Source of the DNA: Anaerobaca lacustris
GTDB taxonomy: Bacteria > Planctomycetota > Phycisphaerae > Sedimentisphaerales > Anaerobacaceae
Direction of reading: 5' to 3'
DNA length: 64,000 nt
Assembly (NCBI RefSeq): GCF_030012215.1
Contig: NZ_JASCXX010000004.1
Span: forward strand, 62,001-126,000
The position numbers and the translations under genes were made by a program. Within the stretch, counting starts at the first letter, position 1, and each line of letters opens with the position of its first letter. Of this stretch, positions 35,580 through 44,100 are shown piece by piece. The notes beneath the pieces were generated by a model that was not told the origin of the DNA, did no database searches, and was given only the letters and a program-made list of their open reading frames with translations.

Positions 35580-36959
35580 ATGACCAACCCGATCCTTGCG
35601 CCCGAACTGCTGGAATTGATCGACAACGGCGATCACGCCAAGCTTCGTGAAGTAGTGGATACGGTTCACCCGGCTGAGACCGCCGATTTTGTCGCGGCGC
35701 TTGACGACACCGATGTCTGGCGGTTTCTCTCCGTCGTCCCACAGCAACAGGCGGCCGAGATCTTCTCCCACTTCGACCTGGAACGGCAGGTGGAGCTGGC
35801 TGGCGGGGCCAATCGCCGGGCAATGGCCCGGATGCTGGAGGAACTGCCGCACGATGACCGGGCCGACCTCGTCCGGCGGCTCGACCCCCAGGTCACCGAG
35901 CAGATCCTTCCCTTGGTCGCCAAGGCCGAGCGAGAGGACATCCGCAAGCTTGCCAGCTATGCCGAGGGCACCGCCGGGGCCCTGATGAGCAGCGACTACG
36001 CCACCCTGCGTCCCGACATGACCGTGGCCCAAGCCCTGGAACAGGTTCGCCTCCAGGCCCCGAGCAGGGAAACCATCTATTATATCTACGTCGTGGACGA
36101 GAATCACCGGCTGATCGGCCTGGTCTCTCTGAAGGACCTGATTCTCGCCAAGCCCGGCCAGACGATCCGCGACATCATGCACGAGGACGTGATCAGCACC
36201 GACGTCAACGACGACCAGGAGCCCGTGGCCCATAAGATCGAAAAGTACGACCTGCTGGCCATTCCCGTCGTCAATGGGGACGGCAAGCTCGTGGGCATCA
36301 TCACGCATGACGACGTGCTGGACGTGATTCGCCAGGAGCAGCAGGAGGACGTCGAGAAGCTCATGGCCATCGGCGGTCGCCACCTGGCAGGCGAATACCT
36401 GCGTACGCCGGCCTGGACGCATTTCAGGAACCGCGTCACCTGGGTCGTCATCCTGGCCATTCTCGGACTGGTTTCCGGCTTGATCGTCCAGAACTTCGAG
36501 GGCCTGCTGCTGCAGTTCGCCATTCTGGCCGCCTTCATGCCCATGCTGGCCGACACCGGCGGCAATACGGGCAGCCAGTCAGCCACGCTGGTCGTTCGAG
36601 CCCTGGCGATGGAGGAGGTTCGACCCAAGGACATGCTGCGCGTGATCCTGAAGGAGTTGCGGGTATCGATCCTCCTGGCTGTGGTCCTTGCGCTAGTGGC
36701 ATTCGGCCGGGTGATGGCCTTCGGCGGCGGATCGACAATGCCCGAGGGCGCCTCGCTCGCGTGGGTCGGTATGGCGATCTCCATCGCCCTGGGATTCCAG
36801 GTGATCTCGGCAACGCTCATCGGCGCGATCCTGCCGCTGGGAGCCGCGAAGATGAAGCTGGACCCCGCCGTGGTCGCCAGCCCGGCGCTGACCACCATCG
36901 TGGACATCACCGGCCTGCTGCTGTTTTTCGGCACCGCCAAGCTGCTGCTGGGCGTCTGA
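35580..36959 (+). CDS. mgtE: Magnesium transporter MgtE
   Basis: 459 residues from the ATG at 35580 with AAGGAAGG upstream; the frame is open further upstream but that part is not family-like. Domains: N-terminal superhelical Mg-sensing domain (about 1-130, ETADFVAALDDTDVWRFLSV), a CBS pair (about 135-255, with SSDYATLRPDMTV and GIITHDDVLDVI), and five membrane helices from about 280, including the pore signature MLADTGGNTGSQSATL. It imports Mg2+ as a dimer gated by Mg bound to the N and CBS domains. Full length. It probably responds to Mg directly; the 5' mini-ORF may add translational control. Confidence 0.95.
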   Translation: MTNPILAPELLELIDNGDHAKLREVVDTVHPAETADFVAALDDTDVWRFLSVVPQQQAAEIFSHFDLERQVELAGGANRRAMARMLEELPHDDRADLVRRLDPQVTEQILPLVAKAEREDIRKLASYAEGTAGALMSSDYATLRPDMTVAQALEQVRLQAPSRETIYYIYVVDENHRLIGLVSLKDLILAKPGQTIRDIMHEDVISTDVNDDQEPVAHKIEKYDLLAIPVVNGDGKLVGIITHDDVLDVIRQEQQEDVEKLMAIGGRHLAGEYLRTPAWTHFRNRVTWVVILAILGLVSGLIVQNFEGLLLQFAILAAFMPMLADTGGNTGSQSATLVVRALAMEEVRPKDMLRVILKELRVSILLAVVLALVAFGRVMAFGGGSTMPEGASLAWVGMAISIALGFQVISATLIGAILPLGAAKMKLDPAVVASPALTTIVDITGLLLFFGTAKLLLGV

Positions 36960-37028
36960 GCGATCCACGCGGTTCGCTCGCCTGCGTCCAATCACAGATT
37001 CTCTCCGCTTGGGTCGACTGGAGACGGG

Positions 37029-37277
37029 TCAGAAAGATGCGATCAGGTGCAAACCGGCGATCACCAGCGTCACTTCCACGAGAGCTACGAACAGACGTTC
37101 AGGGGTGCGATTGACAATCCGCTTGCCGATGTACGCATCGACCAGCAGCGCGACTCCCAGCAACAGTCCGATGCCCACCGTGTCGGCGCCCATCACGTTT
37201 GCTGCGCCGGCGACGAGAGCCGGACCTGTCACGCCGAAGCCATTCCATAGCTCACAACCGCCACCCAAGGAGGGCAC
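37029..37277 (-). pseudogene. C-terminal fragment of a TauE/SafE-family permease
   Basis: About 80 codons. The last 50 residues (LLLGVALLVDAYIGKRIVNR then PERLFVALVEVTLVIAGLHL) match the final two membrane helices of TauE/SafE sulfite/sulfur-compound exporters, which are normally about 250 residues. The rest of the protein is absent upstream, and the N-terminal part of this frame is not helix-like. Most likely a decayed remnant, next to the tRNA gene. The rest of the 36960-37372 gap shows nothing else. Confidence 0.55.
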
Positions 37278-37372
37278 AGGACGCGATCGGAATCAACGCG
37301 ACTCTGAGACCAGATGCGTGGGGCTTGCTCCGCGATGACCGGCCATCCGCTCCGGACCGTCTCTCCCAGAAT

Positions 37373-37445
37373 CTCCCCGAGTAGGACTCGAACCTACGAC
37401 CTAGCGGTTAACAGCCGCTCGCTCTACCGATTGAGCTATCGGGGA
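37373..37445 (-). tRNA. tRNA-Asn (GTT)
   Basis: Cloverleaf on the minus strand: acceptor TCCCCGA / TCGGGGA, D-arm GCTC..GAGC, anticodon stem AGCGG / CCGCT around CTGTTAA (anticodon GTT), T-arm GTAGG-TTCGAGT-CCTAC, discriminator G. CCA is not encoded. Next to a TauE/SafE remnant. Confidence 0.95.
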
Positions 37446-37486
37446 AAAACACCCAGGCCGGGGACAGCCTCCACGGCCTTAGGCAG

Positions 37487-37515
37487 ATTATCGTCGAATC
37501 GCGTAGCGATTTCAA
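37487..37515 (-). promoter_or_regulatory. Promoter of tRNA-Asn
   Basis: Minus strand TTGAAA (37515-37510), 17-base spacer, GATAAT (37492-37487), about 40 bases upstream of the tRNA 5' end. Confidence 0.6.
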
Positions 37516-37772
37516 GATGTTTGTCAAGATTTCTGTCGGGCGGCCGATAGGAAAACCAGGGCTGCGCTGGACAAGCGCCCTGTCATGGGGTAGTTTACCC
37601 CGTTTGCGTATCTTTCGCCCGGCGGTTCGCCGCGTCGCGAATGCGTCCAGCACGCATCCTAAGGCCGGTGCCGGCCGAAACGGAGAACCAGGGAACATGA
37701 GGTACCTGTAGCGCATCATAGTCTTTTATTGGAACAACTCGGAATCATTCGTTTCATAGGTTAAACAATCGC
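37516..37772. other. Intergenic stretch upstream of the kinase gene
   Basis: No gene seen. The last 70 bases before the kinase start are AT-rich and may hold its promoter, but no convincing -35/-10 pair was found. Confidence 0.4.
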
Positions 37773-38648
37773 ATGGCCAGAGACCTACTCAGCGTGGGGG
37801 AGTTCACCATCATCCGACGGATCGGCAATGGGGCTCGCAGTACGATCTACCTGGCAACCGACGAGGAAGACGGCACCCTGGTTGCCCTGAAGCGCGTTAT
37901 TATCGAACGGCCGGAAGACCACCGCGTGATCGAACAGACGGAGATGGAATACAAGGTCGCCCGCGAGATCGACCACCCCTACATCCGCAAATGCTACAAA
38001 CTCCAGAAGATTCGAAGCATGTTCAAGGTCCGAGAACTGATTCTGAGCATGGAGCATTTCGAGGGCAAAACCCTGGAGGACACCACGACCCTGAGCCTGG
38101 GTGACGTACTGCTGGTCTTTCGGATGGTCGCCACGGGCCTCAACGCCATGCACCAGCGGGGGTTCGTGCACTGCGACATCAAGCCGAACAACATCCTGAT
38201 CAACAAGAGCGGGTCGATCAAGATCATCGACCTGGGCCAGAGCTGCCGGATCGGGACGATCAAGTCGCGCATCCAGGGCACGCCGGACTACATCGCCCCC
38301 GAGCAGGTCAAACGCAAGAACCTGACCCCCAAGACCGACATCTTCAACCTCGGCGCCACGATGTACTGGGCCCTGACGGGCAAGAACGTCCCCACGCTGA
38401 TCCCCAAGAAGCAGCAAACCGTCGGCCTGTATGAGCCCACCAAGTGCCTGGCGCCGCACGAACTCAAGTCGCAACTGCCGGTCGGGCTGTCCATGCTCGT
38501 GATGGACTGCGTCAAGAACGACCCGGCCGAACGCCCGTCAAACATGGTGGACATCATCTCCGGGCTGGACTCGATGATCCACAGCATTTTCGGCGGCAAG
38601 ATCAAAGCGAACCGAAATGCCTCAAACAACCATCGATCTGCTCAATAA
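37773..38648 (+). CDS. Serine/threonine protein kinase (cytoplasmic, single domain)
   Basis: 291 residues, all catalytic domain. Gly loop IGNGARSTIYLA, Lys40 in LVALKRV, Glu65 in REIDHPY region, catalytic loop HCDIKPNNIL (Asp135, Asn140; HRD is HCD), DLG in place of DFG (Asp153), and activation-segment end GTPDYIAPEQ. Key residues are intact, so it should be active. There is no membrane segment. The 3' end overlaps the phosphatase gene by 32 bases, so the two are translationally linked. A kinase with its own phosphatase suggests a reversible phospho-switch. Target unknown. Weak ribosome site. Confidence 0.92.
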   Translation: MARDLLSVGEFTIIRRIGNGARSTIYLATDEEDGTLVALKRVIIERPEDHRVIEQTEMEYKVAREIDHPYIRKCYKLQKIRSMFKVRELILSMEHFEGKTLEDTTTLSLGDVLLVFRMVATGLNAMHQRGFVHCDIKPNNILINKSGSIKIIDLGQSCRIGTIKSRIQGTPDYIAPEQVKRKNLTPKTDIFNLGATMYWALTGKNVPTLIPKKQQTVGLYEPTKCLAPHELKSQLPVGLSMLVMDCVKNDPAERPSNMVDIISGLDSMIHSIFGGKIKANRNASNNHRSAQ

Positions 38649-39465
38649 GGGGATCGCGGCCAACCAAGCCGACCGATTCCGCCGGGGCAACCTCGTTCGC
38701 CTGCCGAGGGAGGGTTCGGTGGTGATCGGCGGAGATATCCACGGACACCGGCGCAACTTCGAACGCCTGATCGCCTACGCCGACCTGGCCCACCACCCCG
38801 ACCGCCATATCGTGCTCCAGGAGATCATCCACGGCGGCCCGGAAGACGACACCGGCGGCTGCCTCTCCTACCAATTGCTGTTCGACGCCGTCCGTTTCAA
38901 ACTGGACTGGCCCGACCGCGTGCACATCGTCATGGGCAACCACGACACCGCGTGCATCAGCAGCAGCGAAGTGATGAAGAACGGCAAGGAGATGAACCGG
39001 GCGATGGGCTCGGCCCTGGATCGAGAGTTCCGGAACGCCAGCAGCGAGGTCAAGCAGGCGATCCGTCAGTTTCTGTTTTCTCAGCCCTTAGCGGTGCGAT
39101 GTGAGAACCGCATGTGGATCTCACACTCGCTTCCTGCGGATCGTTTCGTAGAGACGTTCGATGCGGGGGTGTTTGATCGGGAGTTGAGACCCTCTGACTG
39201 CGAGAAGCCCGGCCCTGCCTACCTGTTGACCTGGGGCCGGCGTCACAGCCAGGCGGCGCTCGACCGGCTGGCGCAGCAACTCGACGTGGACGTCTTCGTC
39301 CTGGGCCACCAGGCCCAGACCCACGGCTGGTGCCAGGCGGGCGAGAACCTCATCATCCTCGCCTGCGATCACAACCACGGCTGCTTCGTCGAGGTCGATC
39401 TGACCCGGGCCTGGACCGCCTCTGAACTGGCCGAACGCGTCGTGCCTCTGGCCTCCATTCACTGA
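38617..39465 (+). CDS. Calcineurin-like metallophosphoesterase (PPP-type)
   Basis: 282 residues. Motifs: GGDIHGHRRNFERL (Asp40, His42), then LQEIIHGGPEDD in the place where PPP enzymes have GDxVDRG (His72 kept, the Asp/Arg pair changed), GNHDTA (Asn108, His109), ISHSLP, and LGHQAQTHG (late His). These would hold a two-metal centre. The altered second motif is odd and could change substrate choice. The gene overlaps the kinase by 32 bases in another frame. It is probably the phosphatase that reverses that kinase, but a nucleotide substrate cannot be excluded. Confidence 0.85.
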   Translation: MPQTTIDLLNKGIAANQADRFRRGNLVRLPREGSVVIGGDIHGHRRNFERLIAYADLAHHPDRHIVLQEIIHGGPEDDTGGCLSYQLLFDAVRFKLDWPDRVHIVMGNHDTACISSSEVMKNGKEMNRAMGSALDREFRNASSEVKQAIRQFLFSQPLAVRCENRMWISHSLPADRFVETFDAGVFDRELRPSDCEKPGPAYLLTWGRRHSQAALDRLAQQLDVDVFVLGHQAQTHGWCQAGENLIILACDHNHGCFVEVDLTRAWTASELAERVVPLASIH

Positions 39466-39611
39466 CGCCGGACCGCCGCGAAGGATTTGGGCCCGGAGAA
39501 AAGGCTGGCATCCGCCGGTGAATTGGCCTATTGTAGCCCCGCGGCGACCGTTCACGACGAGCAACGGATCGCAGCCGCACCATTTACTGTTCTAAAGATG
39601 ACCGATTCGTG

Positions 39612-40823
39612 ATGAATTGGTACTACTACATAGCCTGGCTTGTGGTCGGCGCTCAGTTGCTCTTCACGTACAACGCCGCACGCAACTATCGGTATGCGCT
39701 GGCGAAACACGACAAGAAAGGCGACGCAACGTACAAACCCCGGATCGCGTTGATCGTCCCGTGCAAAGGGCTCGACCCGCATTTCGACGCCAACGTTCGC
39801 TCCCTTCTGTGCCAGGAACACGCCAATTACCGCGCCTTCTTCGTCGTCCAGGAGCGCTCCGATCCCGCGTGCGCCGAGTTGTGCCGGATACGGGATGAAC
39901 TGGCCACCCGTCCGGGGACGCCCCGCATGGAGGTATGGGTCGCCGGCCCGTCGGCCGCATGCAGCCAGAAGATCCACAACCTTCTCTATGCGATCGATCG
40001 CCTTGAAGACGACATTGAGATTCTGGCCTTCGCCGACTCCGACGTCTGCGTGCGCAGCGACTGGCTCGTGCGCCTGGTCCGGCCTCTGCGAAAACCCAGA
40101 CGCGGCGCCACCACCGGCTATCGGCTATTCGTCCCGATCCAGAACAACCTGGCCACGCTGGGCCTGTCCGCCATCAACGCGAGCATCGCCCAGATGTTGG
40201 GCAACACTCGGTTCAATCATACCTGGGGCGGCTCGATGGCGGTTCGTTTCGCGGATTTTCGCCGCCTCGGGCTTGCCGAGACCTGGAAGCACACCCTCAG
40301 TGACGACCTGTCGCTTAGTGTGGCCGTCAAAAAAGCGGGGATGATCGTGGCGTTCGTGCCCGCCTGCCTCGTGGCCTCCTACGAATCGACGACCTGGCCA
40401 CGACTGTATGAGTTCTGCCGACGCCAGTTCCTGATCACCCGCGTATACGCCCCGCTGACGTGGGCCATTGGGTTTCTGAGCAGCCTTGGGTCGGTTCTGG
40501 GGCTCTGGGGCACAGCGGCAATGGCCGTCTATGCCGCGGTCGTCGATGCCGAGCACGCGCGGTTCTTCGCACTGGTCCCCGCCGTCTTCGTCGCGGGCCA
40601 GCTTCTCAGGGGCATACTGCGTCAGTTGATGATGGTCCGGCTGCTGAGGGACCAAGTCTCCCGCCTCCGGCCCGCGATCCTGGCTGATGTCCTGGGCTTC
40701 TGGTTCTGGTCGCTTCTGCTGCTGGCTTTTATCGTCTCGTCAGCCTTCGGACGCACCATCCGATGGCGAGGCATCCGCTATCGGCTGATTGGCCCGACCC
40801 AAACGCAGATCCTGTCAGAATGA
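39612..40823 (+). CDS. GT2-family (ceramide-glucosyltransferase / HpnI-like) membrane glycosyltransferase
   Basis: 403 residues. Membrane helix at the start (YYYIAWLVVGAQLLFTY), then a GT-A domain: ALIVPCKGLDPHF, the D-x-D-like AFADSDVCVRSDW, LSDDLSLSVAV (catalytic Asp) and RRQFLITRVY (the (Q/R)xxRW-like motif). Three or four helices follow, such as WAIGFLSSLGSVLGLWGTAA. This layout is that of GT21 ceramide glucosyltransferases and HpnI. It likely transfers a sugar to a lipid on the membrane. No lipid-synthesis gene is adjacent. GTG at 39609 is an alternative start. Confidence 0.88.
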   Translation: MNWYYYIAWLVVGAQLLFTYNAARNYRYALAKHDKKGDATYKPRIALIVPCKGLDPHFDANVRSLLCQEHANYRAFFVVQERSDPACAELCRIRDELATRPGTPRMEVWVAGPSAACSQKIHNLLYAIDRLEDDIEILAFADSDVCVRSDWLVRLVRPLRKPRRGATTGYRLFVPIQNNLATLGLSAINASIAQMLGNTRFNHTWGGSMAVRFADFRRLGLAETWKHTLSDDLSLSVAVKKAGMIVAFVPACLVASYESTTWPRLYEFCRRQFLITRVYAPLTWAIGFLSSLGSVLGLWGTAAMAVYAAVVDAEHARFFALVPAVFVAGQLLRGILRQLMMVRLLRDQVSRLRPAILADVLGFWFWSLLLLAFIVSSAFGRTIRWRGIRYRLIGPTQTQILSE

Positions 40824-40885
40824 TCCGGCCGTCCGGGGTCGTGCCGACGGATCGCCCTCCCTCCAATGCCGTCTTCCGGATCGAT

Positions 40886-40969
40886 TCAACTGGCCAGGAT
40901 CATGCCCATGACGCACAGCGCAGCGGAGAACAACATCGCTGCAAGATTGTCGTTGTCGGGGGGTTCCAT
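40886..40969 (-). CDS. Possible 27-residue membrane peptide
   Basis: A short frame on the minus strand: MEPPDNDNLAAMLFSAALCV then MGMILAS. It has GGGGTGA just before the ATG, acidic residues at the N-terminus and a hydrophobic stretch long enough for one membrane helix. It lies in a 349-base gap between the GT2 gene and the LamG protein, beyond the latter's terminator. Evidence is only this layout; it may be chance. Confidence 0.25.
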   Translation of the reverse strand: MEPPDNDNLAAMLFSAALCVMGMILAS

Positions 40970-41077
40970 TCTTCACCCCACTGCAAGAGGATTGTCTTTC
41001 CGACTTGTACGTGGCGCACAGGATGGTGGTTCTTTGGAAACCTGTTGCAGTGGGCGACAGACCTGCCCGAAGGGATG

Positions 41078-41112
41078 CAGAAAGGGACGCCGGTCGTTCG
41101 ACCCGGCGTCCC
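41078..41112 (-). terminator. Terminator after the 1300-residue surface protein
   Basis: Perfect 10-bp stem GGGACGCCGG / CCGGCGTCCC (41084-41093 / 41103-41112), followed on the minus strand by a short TTTCT. About 60 bases beyond the stop. Confidence 0.7.
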
Positions 41113-41172
41113 TCACGCTGTTGTTGACCGATGCCGTACCCGGGCAATCCCGGCTACAGACATCGAGCGGGC

Positions 41173-44100
41173 TTACTTCTTTGGATCCTCTGTGGGCCAG
41201 TCTCCGGGGATGAGGATCTCGCCGATCAGTTCGCCGTCAGTCTCATCCTGACTCCAGTCGGTGAAGAGCATGAACGACAGATCCTGCTTCGCTCCGGTCT
41301 GGTCGTACAGTTCGGTCCACTCCCAGACGGCAGTCGCCGCCGTCGGACTCAGTTGCCCGGCCACGGCACCGCTGTTTCGGCCGGCGCCGATCATCGCCAG
41401 AACGTCCTCGGCGCTGAGGGCAACACCGAAGATGCGGACATCGTCGAGCCGTCCATTGAAGAACTCCGCCGTCTCGTCGCCTCGCACACCGATGGTCAGC
41501 GCCGTTTGGGTCGGTGCGACATAGCCGGTGGACTGGGTGGCGGTCCCTGCGAGCACACCGTCAATGTAGAGCCTCATCTGGCGTGTCGAGGCATCGTATG
41601 TTGCAGTCAGCAGGTACCACTGGTTGGCGTTCAGGCTTCGCGTCGATTGGGCGGTGGTGAGGCCGACGCGGAAGTGGAACCGGCCGTTCGCGTCGATCCA
41701 CAGTCCGAAGCGATTGCCGGCGGTGCTGGCGCGGTCGTATTCCATGATCGCCTGCCACCGGCCTCGAACCTCGCGGGTATTGACCCAGGTCGAGACAGAG
41801 AACGAGCCGGGAGCGAAGTCCAGACCTCTGGGCTTGCTGACGCGAACGTATGCGCCGCGGCCGTCGAGGTCGATGGCCCCGCCGATCTGACCTTCCGCCG
41901 GCCGCCAGACGGGATTGCCCACGAGCATCCCGTCGTTGCCGTTGCCCGAGCTGTCGGCGGCAAGAGCGCCGGCGGATTCATCGAGCTTCCAGTGGGCCAG
42001 CGATCGGGCGCCGGACAAGGTCCAGGCCGTATGCGGATGGTTCGTCCAGCCCCAAGCGTACTCGGTCGACCGGAGGTCTTCGTAGACCGCTGCGATGCTC
42101 AGCCAGTAGATGTCGCGCGGGTTCTTCTGCACGAACCATGCGTCACGCGGCAGTTGCAGCGTGTAGCGGTAAACCGGCTCGAAGCCACGCATGTCGGTTT
42201 GATCGGCTTCCGGGTGCTTGTCGAAACCGACCATCACCTCGTCAAAGTCCTTGGAGGTATACTCCCAGATCTTCTCTCCCGGATAGCTGTATGTGGTCGG
42301 GTCGCCCGGCGTTGGATCCGGCGCGTCCGACCAGATCGCCAGTGAGAAGTAGTCGGGCTGTCGCGGCGGCGTCATCTGACTGCAATCGCAGGGCTGGTAC
42401 CCATAGCCGATGTACGAGCCCCACCAGACGATTCCCGTCACCGGTGCCGCGCTGGTGCATTGCCAATCGTCGGCGACCAGTCGCCGGTACGTCAGGCCGG
42501 CACCGGACTGCTCGGTTCGGATTGCGAACGCCAGATCGAATGGCTGCAACGCCAGCGTATGCCCCCTCGGATAACGTAGTTGCTGCCAGGTGCCGTGGTA
42601 GGGCTCCTGCGCCTGCACCCAGACCGCCGAGTCGTTCCATTGGTCGGCCGAGGCCTTCCACCCGAAACGCGTCGCCGGGCTGCCGGCCTTTTGCAGCACA
42701 TACGCCTGGGCACAAAGCCAGTAGACGGTCGGCCGGCTCGGCGATCCGGTCTGCTCGAACGCTTCCCGTCGATCGATCGGGAAATCGTATCGGTAGACCG
42801 TCAGATGGCTGGCAGGTTCGTATGCCAGGTTGCACGGGCTGTAGAAACCCTGAGCCCTGGCATCGATGGAGCGCACGGTGAACTCGTCGGCGGCAAACTC
42901 CCTGGTCCAGAGGACCTTGCCGGGCATGCTGTAGCGGACAGCGCCGTCGCCGGCAGGGACGTCCTCGCGGATCGTCAGCGTGAATACGACGTTGCTCGCG
43001 CTGCCGCTGGGCAGAATGTCGTTGTACCACGAACCCCACAGCGTGATGCCGGTAATCGGACCGGTCGTCGTGCACTCGAAGTCGTCGGCGGCGATCTGGG
43101 CGGCCCAGGTCACGGGGAGATCCCTGGTGATATCGACGTCGATTCCCGTGCCCGCCATGTCAGGGTCCTGGACCCACTTGTCCAGCGCCATCGGCCCGCT
43201 GGTCGCCAGCGACTCCTCATCCTCGTAGTGCTTCCAGTTGCGCAGCCCGGTGAACGACTGCTCCCACTTGATGTAGTCGGGGTCGGTGTTCAACTCGAAC
43301 GCCATGTCGTAGGCGTTGAGACGCTCGCAGACGAGGGAGTTGGCGATCGGCTGAACGACAGCCGCATCGACGGTCATCCCCTGCCGCAGGTCGTCCGTGC
43401 GGAGGCTGAAGGTGACCGCCGCATCCATCCACGATTCGCCGCGGCTCATCCAGCCCCAGGGATAATCCGGCGCAGGCGACCCGGTGTACACGGCTGTGAT
43501 GCTTACCCAGAAGATGCTGTCGTGCGTGTGGTTCTCGACGTAGTCGCCTTGGCGGAAATGCTCACGGGCGTCCAGATCGACGTGGTACCGGAAGCACGTG
43601 TCGGAAGGTCGGTTGGGGAACTCGCCAAAGCCGGCCAGCTCTTCGGCGACGCGCCCGGCCTCGGCATCGACCAGCCAGAGCAGTCGGCCGGGCCGGCTGA
43701 ACGGATACCGGCTGTCGGCCGGAACGTTGCTCCAGAACCCGATGCGCCACGACTGCGGCCTCGTGCGAGGCGCTTCGACGCCATCCCAGTTCTGGTACGA
43801 GCCCCACCAGTGAACCGACGTCACCGGCATCTGGCCGAAGCAGCGGAAGTCGTCGGCCACGATCTTCCACGAACCCTGCGCGACATCCAGTGGCTTGCTC
43901 GCATAGGAGGGCTCGCCCCACCCACAGTAGATCGGTATCCCGGAGACGGGGTCCCACTCCAACGCCGGCTGCGACCATTTCAGATGCTCAATCGGAGGCG
44001 TGCTCGGAAGGACCGACTCCTCGATGCGGACCATGTAGTCCTCGACCTCGCCGTCGGGCGCCGGGCCCGTGACGCGCAGACCGCGCATCGTACTGAAGCG

